Source of the DNA: Aalborgiella sp043769295
GTDB taxonomy: Bacteria; Pseudomonadota; Gammaproteobacteria; Burkholderiales; Burkholderiaceae_C
Reading direction: 5' to 3'
Assembly (NCBI GenBank): GCA_043769295.1
Contig: JAYVJL010000076.1
Location: 1 to 54,626 of the forward strand
Length of the DNA stretch: 54,626 bases
Shown here: positions 1 through 7,916 of the stretch, one piece after another
Layout of the letters: every line of letters starts with the position of its first letter
Position numbering within the stretch: position 1 is the first letter of the stretch
The notes under the pieces: generated by a model
The model's input: the letters and a program-made list of their open reading frames with translations, nothing else
The model's database searches: none
Told to the model about the DNA's origin: nothing
Made by a program: the position numbers and the translations under genes

Positions 1-263
1 CACCCCAAGGCTCGGTGCTACCTACCCGCCATCTCAGCGAACCGCCTCAAAGATGGCCTATTTGGTATTGCTGCGCGTAGAGATTGCCCGTTTCACCCGA
101 ATTGAATCGACTCGTCTCTGTTGCTCTGATCCTCACCTTATACCGACACTTGCGTGGCGGTTTTCAGTGGACAGCCGTTAGCTGCTACGCTGTCCTATGC
201 AGTCCGGACGTTCCTCCAGTGCTTGGTTTCCCAAATTGCACCAGCGACGGTCTAGCAAGCTTC
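1..263 (-). ncRNA. rnpB: RNase P RNA (bacterial class A), 3' end outside window
   Basis: This is the catalytic RNA of RNase P, which trims 5' leaders from pre-tRNAs. Read on the minus strand, the transcript should begin with GAAGCTTGCTAGACCGTCGC near position 263. It then shows the conserved block GGAGGAACGTCCGGACTGC, ATAGGACAGCG, AGCAACAGAGACGAG, GGGTGAAACGG, CAGCAATACCAAATAGGC and GGCGGGTAGGTAGC. These follow the order of the conserved regions of the E. coli RNA. The block near the 5' end reads GAACGTCC where the usual bacterial form is GAAAGTCC. The last 3' part, including the region around the second strand of P4, lies beyond the left edge. Identification is from recalled consensus blocks, not a covariance model, but the number of ordered matches makes it secure. 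Confidence 0.93.
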
Positions 264-271
264 ACCCATGC

Positions 272-300
272 ATTATCCCATCAAGCAGCACAGTAAAAAC
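272..300 (-). promoter_or_regulatory. Probable sigma-70 promoter of rnpB
   Basis: A good -10 hexamer, GATAAT on the minus strand (272-277), lies 8 bp upstream of the expected first base of RNase P RNA (263). The -35 region, 16-18 bp further up, is only a T-rich stretch (TTTTTA). A TTGACA further upstream belongs to the end of the pagL coding sequence and is too distant. The -10 assignment is fairly sure, the -35 is not. Confidence 0.55.
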
Positions 301-312
301 AGCAGCGGAACC

Positions 313-915
313 CTACTTGTCAAATTGCCACACCAAGCCGATGTTGTAGCCAATAACATCGATACCAGGATTCGGATTGGTCATGCCCCGGTTAGAGTGG
401 TGGGTGAAGTATCTGCCAGCTGTAATGGCGAGCTTATTGCTGATCTGGTGGCGCACACCCAACTGGGCGAACCAGTTAAACGCCAGATTTTGGCCCTGCC
501 CGCCCTCGACATGCTTGGCATTGGTCAAGCCAACGCCTCCACCAATTTCATAAAACAAGGCGTTTTTTTGATCTGCCGACCACAGCTCTATCGACGGCGC
601 AGCGGCAAAGGCGATGTAGTAGTCTTCCGGCCCTTTGATGAAGGTTTCTGCAATCACGGCCAGGCGATTGCGTACCGCCAAACGTGCGCCACTGTCACCA
701 TGCCACAAATCGAACGCCGCAGGACTGCGCCAAGCCAGCTGCGCAGGTGCGATGACGTAGTTCAACGGGGAGTTGTGCTTGATTTTGGTTAGATAACCCG
801 CCTCTGCGGCAACTTCCCAATGATCTGCAGGATGGTCTTGCGCTTGTATGCAGACCGAAATCAGCAAAGACCCCGTGAAAAGGCCCGTTCTTATCGATTT
901 TAATTTTTGGTACAT
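313..915 (-). CDS. pagL: PagL-type lipid A 3-O-deacylase (acyloxyacyl hydrolase family)
   Basis: Predicted outer-membrane beta-barrel esterase of 200 aa that removes the 3-O-linked acyl chain of lipid A. It starts with a signal peptide (basic start, hydrophobic stretch to about residue 25 ending CIQAQ). The C-terminal part carries the PagL active-site signature: THHSN with His172 and Ser174, then NPNPGID. Asp186 lies 12 residues after the Ser, where Pseudomonas aeruginosa PagL has its catalytic Glu. The protein ends in an aromatic strand (VWQFDK) typical of outer-membrane barrels. Length fits the family (about 170-200 aa). It is transcribed towards rnpB, and its stop lies about 50 bp from the rnpB start. 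The Glu-to-Asp change may be conservative and common in betaproteobacteria; I could not check. Confidence 0.85.
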   Translation of the reverse strand: MYQKLKSIRTGLFTGSLLISVCIQAQDHPADHWEVAAEAGYLTKIKHNSPLNYVIAPAQLAWRSPAAFDLWHGDSGARLAVRNRLAVIAETFIKGPEDYYIAFAAAPSIELWSADQKNALFYEIGGGVGLTNAKHVEGGQGQNLAFNWFAQLGVRHQISNKLAITAGRYFTHHSNRGMTNPNPGIDVIGYNIGLVWQFDK

Positions 916-967
916 GGCTTTGAATACATTTCATCACACTAATTCTGATAATAACAGCCGATGACAA

Positions 968-2388
968 TCAGAGCCAATACTCCCACATGCGTGCAATCAT
1001 CTCTTTAAAGTGTTGGTCCAGCGCGCGGCGTTCCCACTGTTCCAGAACAACAGCATCCGATGCAGCTAAATCTTTGTTGAACAGGGCTTGGACCTGCTGT
1101 CCGAACCCGGCTCCCAAGACAACTGCATTCAACTCATGGTTGTGCAAAAAGCTCCGCCAGTCAAGGTTGGTTGACCCAACCGTGGCCCAGACGCCGTCAA
1201 TCAGCGCTGTTTTTGAATGCAAAATAACGCCACGCCGGTGGTAGATTTTTACTCCTGATTTAAGCAATTGTGTGTAATAAGCGCGTCCTGCATGAAGTAC
1301 CAACCAGGAGTCGGTCTCACTTGGCAAGATCAATTTCACATCAACACCACGCTTCGCCGCAGCTTCAAGTGCGGCAAGCAGTTGGGGGTCTGTGGCAAAA
1401 TAGGCATTGATCACTTGTACGCTGATAGCTGCATTGCCGATCGCAGAGAGCAGCGTGGCATAAATGGCACTGAAATGTTCGTCGGGGGAGCTGCCTATGG
1501 CGCGTACTATCTGCTGACCCATTGGCACTTGCGGTGGAAAATAATTTTTTGCTGCCAGCGCTTGCCCCTTTTGCTTTTTCCAAGTAGCCAGGAACAGCTT
1601 TTGAAACTCGGCTACGACAGGTCCTTTCAGTTGCAAATCGGTATCACGCCAAGCGAGACTACCATTTGATTCCTTGCGGGAACTTTGACTGAACGAACCA
1701 CCGGAATAAACACTACTGATGTTGATACCCCCTAAAAAAGCGATACGACCATCAACAATCAGCAATTTGCGATGGTCACGCTGGTTCAATGTCCAGTCCT
1801 TGCGTGATACCAGGGGATTGAGAGGATTAAACTCAAGCACATTGACGCCGCTATCTGTCATTTTTTTGAAAAATTCATTCGGTGTACCGAACGTCCCTGC
1901 ACTATCTCGAATCAGGTTGACCTGCACACCCTGTTGTTGCTTCTCTATCAATACCTGCGCAAAGCGCTGCCCGACCTCATCATCATCCATGACATATGTT
2001 TCCATATTGATGTGGTCTTTCGCTTCGAGAATCGCCGCATACATGGCCTGATAGGTGGTTGGCCCATCCTGCAGCAAAGTGACATGATTACCGGTGCTCA
2101 GCGGTGTACCGACATTGCCTCCTCTAATGCAAGATGACGGTCCAAGATAGCCAGATCCTTTCCGTTTCGACGAAGCCTCTCCAGAATTACCTTGCTCTGT
2201 TGTGCTGATAACGGTCCGCGTGCCCCTTTCATGACCATGGATGAAGCTGCTGGCCTTGCCAAGTCTGGGATGATCGTAGGAAGGCTGCTGCAGCTGCACA
2301 AAGCACTGAAACCCATAGCACTCAGCGCTATGATTAAAAGTCCAATAGGACCGCGAGATCGAAGTATGCCTAAAAAATTGATGTGCAT
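968..2388 (-). pseudogene. Phospholipase D / cardiolipin synthase-like lipoprotein, frameshifted
   Basis: Two reading frames together make one PLD-superfamily protein. The 5' frame (2388 to 2098) encodes a signal peptide with a lipobox-like ALCSC and the family's N-terminal segment ending ILDRHLALEEAMS. The 3' frame continues with GTPLSTGNHVTLLQDGPTTY and runs to 968. It contains both HKD motifs, HRKLLIVDGRIAFLGG and HSKTALIDGVWATVGSTN. The frames join if one base is restored around 2110-2118; otherwise the upstream frame stops at 2098. The homologous enzymes condense phosphatidylglycerol or hydrolyse phosphodiesters at the membrane. Both catalytic motifs are intact, so either this is a very recent pseudogene or one base is missing from the sequence. 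An internal start could also give a shorter protein without an export signal. Confidence 0.8.
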
Positions 2389-2398
2389 TAGATCAACT

Positions 2399-3718
2399 TC
2401 ATGGCTGGGAAGTCACCCGCCAAACGACATTACCGACATCATCAGCAACAAGCAACGCACCTTTCTTGTCAATAGCAACGCCGACGGGTCGTCCATAAGC
2501 TTCACCCTCTGGACTCAGAAAACCAGATAACACATCCATGGGCAAACCCGTGGGATGTCCATGATCAAAGGCGACAAAGATAACTTTATAACCACTATGA
2601 GGACGGCGATTCCATGAACCATGCTGCCCGATGAACATGCCGTTTTTAAAGCGCGCTGGCAGTTTATTACCTATGGAGGACACCAAACCCAGCGGGGCTG
2701 TATGTGAACCCAAAGCGTAATCTGGTGCGATTGCACTGCTTACTAAATCAGGCCGTTGTGGCTGAACACGCTGGTCGACATGCTGTCCAAAATAACTGTA
2801 TGGCCAACCATAAAAGCCACCTTGGCGCACCGAGGTCAAATAGTCGGGGACCAAATCGCTACCCAGTTCGTCGCGTTCATTCACCACTGTCCACAAGGTG
2901 TTCATGTCTGCCCACGCTAACCCATTGGGATTTCGCAGACCGGATGCAAAAATACGATGCGTCCCGGTCTTTATGTCAATCTCCCAGATGGCCGCTCGTT
3001 CAGCCTCCACATCCATGCCGCGCTCAGCAACATTGCTGTTGGAACCCACGGTGACATACAGCTTGCTGCCATCTTGGCTGGCGATCAAGTTCTTGGTCCA
3101 ATGATGGTTGATAGGACCTGCAGGCAGATCAACTATTTTGATGCCGACATGTTTGATATGGGTATCTCCCTCCGCATAAGGGAAACGCCATACCGCATCG
3201 GTGTTGGCGATAAAAAGCTCACCGCCAACAAGCGCCATACCGAAGGGTGAGTTCAAGCCCTCCAGCAGAACACTGCGAAAATCTGCCACCCCGTCACCGT
3301 CCGTATCTCGCAACAGCGTGATGCGGTTGGCACTGGGCACACCCGCGCCAGCCACCTTCATGACCAAGCCCATCATCCAGGCTTTTATACTTTTACGACC
3401 ATCACTCTTGGCCGGGGCATTACTCTCGGCCACAAGCACATCGTTATTGGGTAGAACAAGCAACCAGCGGGGATGGTCAAGCTCGCGAGCAAAAGCAACC
3501 ACGCGGGTACCCTCCGCCGAAATTGGCGCACCACCAGTCGACCACCGCCTTGCAGGCGCGATATTCACAGTCGGCAGCAACGTCAATACTGGCTGAGGCA
3601 GCACCGGACGAGGTCCGATGCCATCCGTGGGTTGCAGTTTGGATACCTCGCTACAACCCAACATCATCAACGACAGCGCGCATATCAACGGAAACAACAC
3701 GCGTCGTGGATTTTGCAT
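2399..3718 (-). CDS. PQQ-dependent sugar dehydrogenase-like lipoprotein (sorbosone dehydrogenase family)
   Basis: Periplasmic beta-propeller oxidoreductase of the soluble glucose/L-sorbosone dehydrogenase group, 439 aa from the ATG at 3718. A GTG at 3745 is in frame, but the ATG gives a clean lipoprotein signal, MQNPRRVLFPLICALSLMML then GC, with the lipidated Cys at 22. Recognisable blades include HPRWLLVLPNNDVLVAES, SPFGMALVGGELFIANTD, GLRNPNGLAW and HGSWNRRPHSGYKV, all typical of the family. It probably oxidises an aldose or similar polyol with PQQ, but the substrate cannot be read from sequence. It sits 10 bp upstream of the PLD-like gene and 24 bp after the DUF3309 gene, all on one strand with short gaps, so co-transcription is likely. 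Confidence 0.85.
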   Translation of the reverse strand: MQNPRRVLFPLICALSLMMLGCSEVSKLQPTDGIGPRPVLPQPVLTLLPTVNIAPARRWSTGGAPISAEGTRVVAFARELDHPRWLLVLPNNDVLVAESNAPAKSDGRKSIKAWMMGLVMKVAGAGVPSANRITLLRDTDGDGVADFRSVLLEGLNSPFGMALVGGELFIANTDAVWRFPYAEGDTHIKHVGIKIVDLPAGPINHHWTKNLIASQDGSKLYVTVGSNSNVAERGMDVEAERAAIWEIDIKTGTHRIFASGLRNPNGLAWADMNTLWTVVNERDELGSDLVPDYLTSVRQGGFYGWPYSYFGQHVDQRVQPQRPDLVSSAIAPDYALGSHTAPLGLVSSIGNKLPARFKNGMFIGQHGSWNRRPHSGYKVIFVAFDHGHPTGLPMDVLSGFLSPEGEAYGRPVGVAIDKKGALLVADDVGNVVWRVTSQP

Positions 3719-3741
3719 CCACGCTATAGCATCACTGCATG

Positions 3742-3900
3742 TCACAACCGTCCCATTAAAAGCAAAACAACGATGACAATCACTATCAAACCAATGCCAC
3801 CGCTGGGTCCGTAACCCCAGTTCTTGCTATGAGACCAAGTGGGAACGGCACCGATCAGCATCAGGATCAAAACAATCAACAATATGGTACCTAAGCTCAT
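3742..3900 (-). CDS. DUF3309-type small membrane protein
   Basis: A 52-residue protein beginning MSLGTILLIVLILMLIGAVP. It has two hydrophobic segments (about residues 4-20 and 37-50) separated by a short loop, TWSHSKNWGYGPSGG. This is the signature of the DUF3309 family, common beside Crp/Fnr regulators and envelope-stress genes in Comamonadaceae. A strong ribosome binding site (AGGAGA) lies 6-7 bp upstream of the ATG at 3900. The stop lies just upstream of the next gene. Function unknown; probably an inner-membrane stress protein. Confidence 0.8.
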   Translation of the reverse strand: MSLGTILLIVLILMLIGAVPTWSHSKNWGYGPSGGIGLIVIVIVVLLLMGRL

Positions 3901-3931
3901 GTTCTTCTCCTAAAAATTATTTCAAACCAAT

Positions 3932-4258
3932 TTATTTTGCAGGAACGGTTTCGGATGGCACCACAATGACGGCGGTACTTCCGCCAGCTCCTGTTTTACC
4001 TGTATCACCTTTGTTACCATCATTGCCTTGATTACCTTGGCTCCCAGTCGCACCTGTATTGCCAGTGTTTCCAGTGCTACCTGTACTGCCAGTACTTCCT
4101 GTACTTCCGGTATTACCTGTAGCTCCCTGCGGACCTGCAGGTCCTGGGACGACAACGGCTCCTGGGACGACAACGGGTGTCGTTGGCACGACCACGGTGG
4201 GCCTATCACAAGCGCTCAAAGAAGCCAACAAAACAGAAACCAATATTAATTTTTTCAT
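3932..4258 (-). CDS. Collagen-like repeat lipoprotein
   Basis: A 108-aa predicted lipoprotein. The signal MKKLILVSVLLASLSAC ends in a lipobox with Cys17. A Val/Pro-rich stretch (residues 20-38) follows, then about 18 Gly-X-Y triplets (residues 39-92, such as GPAGPQGAT and GSTGST), and a short hydrophobic tail. Gly-X-Y runs of this type form collagen-like triple helices, which suggests a trimeric surface or periplasmic fibre. The tandem GST/GNT triplets are encoded by near-identical 9-bp units, so copy number could change by slippage without losing the frame. It lies between two small envelope genes on the same strand. Exact role unknown. Confidence 0.8.
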   Translation of the reverse strand: MKKLILVSVLLASLSACDRPTVVVPTTPVVVPGAVVVPGPAGPQGATGNTGSTGSTGSTGSTGNTGNTGATGSQGNQGNDGNKGDTGKTGAGGSTAVIVVPSETVPAK

Positions 4259-4328
4259 ATCAAACCTTTTTATAAAATTTACTTACCAACTAAAAACAAG
4301 ATGGCTCACGCACATCATACGCGCGGCA

Positions 4329-4721
4329 TCAATTCACGGGAACGGTCGTCACTGTTTCACGCAAAATTCCACCCTCGGCGACGCTGCCATCCGCATTGCC
4401 TTCGCCCCTCAACCGAGATTCGCAATCACGACGATCATCACCTTTAAGGGCATTGCAACGTTGTAATGCGTTGCTTTGTAGCGTTTGTTGATAACTTTCG
4501 GTGCCACGTCTGTAGTCAGACAGTGTTTTATTGGCTTCAGCGATGCATGCGACGCGCATGCTCTTGGGTGACTCGTTTCTGCATGCCGCCATTTCGTTCT
4601 TATAGTTTGCAGCAGCATTGTCAAAATCACCTGCTCCATATGCAGTCGCCGTAAGCAAAACTAACATAGCGCCCGTCATGGCTTGCGGACAATAACGAAG
4701 TCGGGTAGTTGTGTTGGACAT
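4329..4721 (-). CDS. Secreted Cys-containing protein of unknown function
   Basis: A 130-aa protein with an N-terminal hydrophobic segment (about residues 14-29, ending TAYGAGDF) consistent with Sec export. The mature part is helical, charged and has four Cys residues in the segments MAACRNE, RVACIAEA, LQRCNAL and RRDCESRL, spaced so that two disulfides are possible. I do not recognise a domain. Similar short exported proteins often occur with Crp/Fnr regulators and OmpA genes in this bacterial group, and that is the context here: the Crp/Fnr gene is 30 bp upstream on the same strand. An AAGGAT ribosome site precedes the ATG at 4721. Confidence 0.7.
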   Translation of the reverse strand: MSNTTTRLRYCPQAMTGAMLVLLTATAYGAGDFDNAAANYKNEMAACRNESPKSMRVACIAEANKTLSDYRRGTESYQQTLQSNALQRCNALKGDDRRDCESRLRGEGNADGSVAEGGILRETVTTVPVN

Positions 4722-4751
4722 GACGAATCCTTTTGGAATTAAGAATGAAAA

Positions 4752-5423
4752 TCAACGCATGCCCATCTCAAGACGAGGACGATCAAGCACAACGATTTGC
4801 CCTCTACTGTACTTGATGATGCCAGCCTGCTGTAATTTCAGCGCTGCGGCCGTGACCCCCTCACGGCGCACACCAAGCAAGTTGGCCATCAACTCTTGCG
4901 TCATTAAAAGCATGTCTGATGGCAGGCGATCCAAGCCTAGTAGAAGGCGACGGCACATCAACTGGTCAATGGAATGGTAACGATTACAGGCTGCCGTTTT
5001 TGCCACTTGAGCAATCATGGCCTGCGTGTACTGAAGCAACATGTGTAATACCGCGCCAGCCCGGTCGACTTCATCTTTAACCAGCTGAGCACGCAAACGA
5101 TAACCAAAGCCGGCACTTTGCACGACCGCCTGGTTTGGGGTTGTGTTACCCCCCATGAAAAGCGAAATACCGACAACACCATCGTTGCCTACCACTGCCA
5201 CTTCTGACGATGACCCGTCTTGGGTCATATAAAGCAAGGATACAATGGCGGTGGTCGGAAAATACACATAGGGTGATGTTCGGCCCGACTCGCTGAGCAC
5301 CTGACCAAGGCTCAACTCCACCAGCTCCATAGATGACTCCCAACGTGCCCATTCAGCATCCGGCAATGTGGCCAGGAGCTGGTTTTGGCGAGGATGAGGT
5401 GTCTGATGATGAGATTCGTACAT
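4752..5423 (-). CDS. Crp/Fnr-family transcriptional regulator (copy 1)
   Basis: A 223-aa regulator from the ATG at 5423; an in-frame ATG at 5456 and a TTG at 5459 are alternatives. The N-terminal half is a cyclic-nucleotide-binding-like beta-roll (GQVLSESGRTSPYVYFPTTA, VAVVGNDGVVGISLFMGG). A long dimer helix follows, then a winged helix with MTQELMANLLGVRREGVTAA as the recognition region. There are no clustered N-terminal Cys residues, so it is not an oxygen-sensing FNR, and the usual cAMP-contact RxS motif is not evident. It is about 60 percent identical by eye to the second copy at 7.9-8.6 kb. The two flank the DUF3494 and ompA genes, which suggests that they control this envelope island. 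A perfect hairpin lies just upstream at 5460-5479. Confidence 0.88.
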   Translation of the reverse strand: MYESHHQTPHPRQNQLLATLPDAEWARWESSMELVELSLGQVLSESGRTSPYVYFPTTAIVSLLYMTQDGSSSEVAVVGNDGVVGISLFMGGNTTPNQAVVQSAGFGYRLRAQLVKDEVDRAGAVLHMLLQYTQAMIAQVAKTAACNRYHSIDQLMCRRLLLGLDRLPSDMLLMTQELMANLLGVRREGVTAAALKLQQAGIIKYSRGQIVVLDRPRLEMGMR

Positions 5424-5459
5424 GGGACTCTTAGCGTTGTTTCGAGCCTTGATCATCAA

Positions 5460-5479
5460 ATCAAAGATTCATCTTTGAT
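5460..5479 (-). promoter_or_regulatory. Perfect inverted repeat upstream of Crp/Fnr copy 1
   Basis: ATCAAAGA-TTCA-TCTTTGAT, two 8-bp arms with a 4-bp spacer, immediately upstream of the regulator's earliest possible start. Twofold symmetry of this size fits an operator for a dimeric protein, possibly autoregulation, or an mRNA hairpin in the leader. The arms are not an FNR box, because the half-site order is reversed relative to TTGAT-N4-ATCAA. Confidence 0.45.
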
Positions 5480-5578
5480 ATAGGCGAAGAGCGTAAAAAT
5501 ATGTCGGTTTGCACCTACATAACCCAGTGCTTGGCATCATAAACTTAATTTACCGCAGAGAAAATTATGTTTATTGGA

Positions 5579-5598
5579 TATGTACGCCAACGCACAAA
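5579..5598 (+). promoter_or_regulatory. Conserved motif shared by two upstream regions (copy 1)
   Basis: TATGTACGCCAACGCACAAA lies about 70 bp upstream of the DUF3494 gene. A near-identical segment (TATGTACGCCAGCAAACAGA) occurs at 8777-8796 upstream of the glycine-zipper lipoprotein gene. Both lie between a minus-strand Crp/Fnr gene and a plus-strand envelope gene. The simplest reading is a shared activator site or promoter element; which protein binds is unknown. Confidence 0.5.
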
Positions 5599-5670
5599 GA
5601 CTATGGCTGCATTCTTTTACAATTTCAATATTAGCAAATATAGGATGCGTTAAACCGCAAGAAAGAATTC

Positions 5671-6633
5671 ATGAAAATCTCACGCAATTTTTCAAAATCC
5701 GCTGTCGGTTTACTTCCAACTCTTCTTACAGCTTTTCTAGCGGGTTGTGGTGGTGGTGGCAGTGGTTTGGACCCCATATTGGGCAGCGATGGCTCCACCG
5801 CTAGCGTTGGGAATGCAACACCGGGTACTGGGGTGACTAATAACAATCCAGTCACACCCAACACACCCAACACACCAAACACGCCTAACATGCCTAACAC
5901 TCCAGTCATGAATGCTTCAGTGAACGCGCCAAGTTTAGGTACAGCATCTACTTTCGGCGTTTTCGGTGGTGGGGCTGGTGCGACCAACCAAGGCGTCAAC
6001 ACCATCGTCAATGGCAACCTTGGAACCACAGCGGCTTGCTCACTGAATACCGGTTTCCACGATGCTTCCAATTTCTATGACGAGACACCGCTCAATAAAG
6101 GAGGCGTGAACGGTACTATTTATTGTGGTCCTCCCGCACCCGGTACGGTTGCCACCCTGGCCATTGCGACCCAGGTCAAGGCGGACATTCAAAACGCCTA
6201 CAACACGCTCGCCGCCATGCCTCCGGGTAGCGATCCTGGTGCAGGTCAGCTAGGCGGCCTGGTCTTGGCTCCGGCTGTGTACACGTCTGCTGGCGGAACA
6301 TTCAACCTGACCAGTGGCAACCTGACACTGGATGGTCAAGGCAACAGCAACGCCGTATGGGTGTTCCAGAGCTCCTCTGCCCTCACGGTCGGCCTGAGCG
6401 CCACACCACGCAGCGTCAATTTAATCAACGGCGCACAAGCGAAAAATGTATTTTGGAAGGTCGGCAGCGCTGCCCGCATTGAAAACGGCAGCACCATGGT
6501 CGGCACCATCATCGCGCCGGCCGGCGTCACCATTTCGACCGCCGGGCAAACTGCGCAAACCACGCTGATTGGCCGTGCACTGAGTCTCGTCGCATCGGTC
6601 ACCATGGTTAACACCACCATCGTGGCACCTTAA
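5671..6633 (+). CDS. Ice-binding-like DUF3494 lipoprotein
   Basis: A 320-aa lipoprotein. Signal MKISRNFSKSAVGLLPTLLT then AFLAGCGGGG places the lipidated Cys at 26. A low-complexity Asn/Pro/Thr linker (residues about 61-78, TPNTPNTPNTPNMPNTP) leads into a DUF3494 domain: LGTASTFGVFGGGAG, VNGNLGTTA, GGLVLAPAVYTSAG, LTLDGQGNSNAVWVFQ, NVFWKVGSAARI and GTIIAPAGVTISTAG. This is the beta-solenoid fold of microbial ice-binding proteins, also found in many non-ice-binding adhesins. Being lipid-anchored with a flexible linker, it would sit at the cell surface. A downstream OmpA gene starts 39 bp later on the same strand, so the two are probably one operon. Ice binding is possible but cannot be inferred from fold alone. 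Confidence 0.85.
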   Translation: MKISRNFSKSAVGLLPTLLTAFLAGCGGGGSGLDPILGSDGSTASVGNATPGTGVTNNNPVTPNTPNTPNTPNMPNTPVMNASVNAPSLGTASTFGVFGGGAGATNQGVNTIVNGNLGTTAACSLNTGFHDASNFYDETPLNKGGVNGTIYCGPPAPGTVATLAIATQVKADIQNAYNTLAAMPPGSDPGAGQLGGLVLAPAVYTSAGGTFNLTSGNLTLDGQGNSNAVWVFQSSSALTVGLSATPRSVNLINGAQAKNVFWKVGSAARIENGSTMVGTIIAPAGVTISTAGQTAQTTLIGRALSLVASVTMVNTTIVAP

Positions 6634-6672
6634 AACCCTTCGGCGTCCCTACTCATACTAAAAAAGAACATC

Positions 6673-7830
6673 ATGAAAACCATTCAAACCCTGCGCCTGC
6701 TGAGCCTTGCCGGACTTGGCTCTCTGTTATCTATTACCGCCGTTCATGCTCAAGTTGACAGCTATTACTATGGTGGAGCAGGTCTTGGCCAATCGAGCGC
6801 ACAAATCGACGAATCCCGCATCTCCAAGCGTCTGATCTCCGAAGGAGCCAGTCAAACCAGCATGACAAAAGACGAGCGTGACACCGCATACAAAGTGTTT
6901 GGCGGTTACCAGTTCAACCGCAACTTCGCAGTTGAGGGGGGCTATTTCAATCTGGGTCAATTCGGTTTCCAATCCACAACCGTGCCACTCGGAAGCTATG
7001 CAGGTCAAATCAAACTACAAGGTGTCAACCTGGATTTGGTCGGCACCCTGCCCTTAAATGAGCGCTGGTCGGCTATCGCCAGGGTGGGCGCGCAATATGC
7101 CAACGCACGTGATAGCTTCAGCAGCACAGGTTCTGTGCGTATCCCCAATGCAAATCCAAGCAAAAATACCGCCAACTACAAGCTCGGTTTGGGTGTTCAA
7201 TACGAAGTCAACCCCTCTATGCTTGTGCGAGCCGAGGCTGAACGCTACCGCATCAACGACGCCGTAGGCAACCGTGGTGACATCAACGTGTTCTCCGTCA
7301 GTTTGGTGGTACCTTTCGGCCGCACCCCCGCGCCTGTCGTGCGCGCGGTGGTTGCGCCCGTATATGTGGCTCCAGCTCCCTTGCCTGAACCCGTCACCGT
7401 TGTAGTTGTGACTCCACCACCTCCCCCCGTTGTCATGGCACCCGCGCCGCGCCGCGTCAGTTTTTCGGCAGATTCGCTCTTCACATTTGACAAAGCGGTT
7501 ATCCGACCTGAAGGCAGAGCAACACTTGACACTTTCGCGATGGAGCTGAAAAACACAAAATTTGATGTCATCAAAGTTGAGGGACATACCGACCGGCTGG
7601 GTTCAGACGCCTATAACCAAAAACTCTCCGCACAACGTGCCGAATCAGTCAAAAGTTACCTTGTCGGCACGGGCGGGGTTGAAGCCACCAAAATCTCGGC
7701 CGTGGCAAAAGGAGAGCTTGAACCTGTAACAAAGCCAGAAGACTGTATCGGCACCAAAGCATCACCCAAACTTATCGCCTGCCTGCAACCCGATCGTCGG
7801 GTAGTGGTAGAAGTTTCAGGCACGCGGTAG
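6673..7830 (+). CDS. OmpA-family outer-membrane protein
   Basis: A 385-aa protein with three parts. A signal peptide (to about residue 26, AVHAQ) is followed by an eight-strand outer-membrane beta-barrel (about residues 27-215: YYYGGAGLGQSSAQ, VFGGYQFNRNFAVEGGYFNLG, YKLGLGVQYEVNPSMLVRAE). A Pro/Val-rich linker (about 220-262) connects to a C-terminal OmpA peptidoglycan-binding domain with FDKAVIRPEG, VEGHTDRLGSDAYNQKLS and RRVVVEVSG. The family anchors the outer membrane to the cell wall. It follows the DUF3494 lipoprotein and is convergent with Crp/Fnr copy 2. A Cys pair (KPEDCIG and LIACLQP) frames a loop seen in many betaproteobacterial homologues. Confidence 0.92.
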   Translation: MKTIQTLRLLSLAGLGSLLSITAVHAQVDSYYYGGAGLGQSSAQIDESRISKRLISEGASQTSMTKDERDTAYKVFGGYQFNRNFAVEGGYFNLGQFGFQSTTVPLGSYAGQIKLQGVNLDLVGTLPLNERWSAIARVGAQYANARDSFSSTGSVRIPNANPSKNTANYKLGLGVQYEVNPSMLVRAEAERYRINDAVGNRGDINVFSVSLVVPFGRTPAPVVRAVVAPVYVAPAPLPEPVTVVVVTPPPPPVVMAPAPRRVSFSADSLFTFDKAVIRPEGRATLDTFAMELKNTKFDVIKVEGHTDRLGSDAYNQKLSAQRAESVKSYLVGTGGVEATKISAVAKGELEPVTKPEDCIGTKASPKLIACLQPDRRVVVEVSGTR

Positions 7831-7846
7831 CAAATTAATAACGGAG

Positions 7847-7896
7847 ATCAAGCCTAGACTTTAGCCTCGAACTTTCAAGAGCGGGCTGGGCTTGAT
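7847..7896 (+). terminator. Candidate terminator hairpin between ompA and Crp/Fnr copy 2
   Basis: ATCAAGCC at 7847-7854 pairs perfectly with GGCTTGAT at 7889-7896. The loop is long (34 nt), and only a weak T-rich stretch follows on the plus strand. It sits between the convergent genes and could serve both. Called weakly because of loop length. Confidence 0.4.
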
Positions 7897-7916
7897 TTCC
7901 CAAAAAATTTACCATC

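Noticed and set aside
4040..4145. Tandem repeats that might be a CRISPR array
   Set aside because: They are in-frame Gly-X-Y codons of a collagen-like lipoprotein with 9-bp periodicity; no spacers.
5440..5480. FNR-type box (TTGAT-N4-ATCAA) upstream of Crp/Fnr copy 1
   Set aside because: TTGAT and ATCAA are present, but the spacing is 1 or 6 bp, not 4; the perfect hairpin there has the reverse half-site order.
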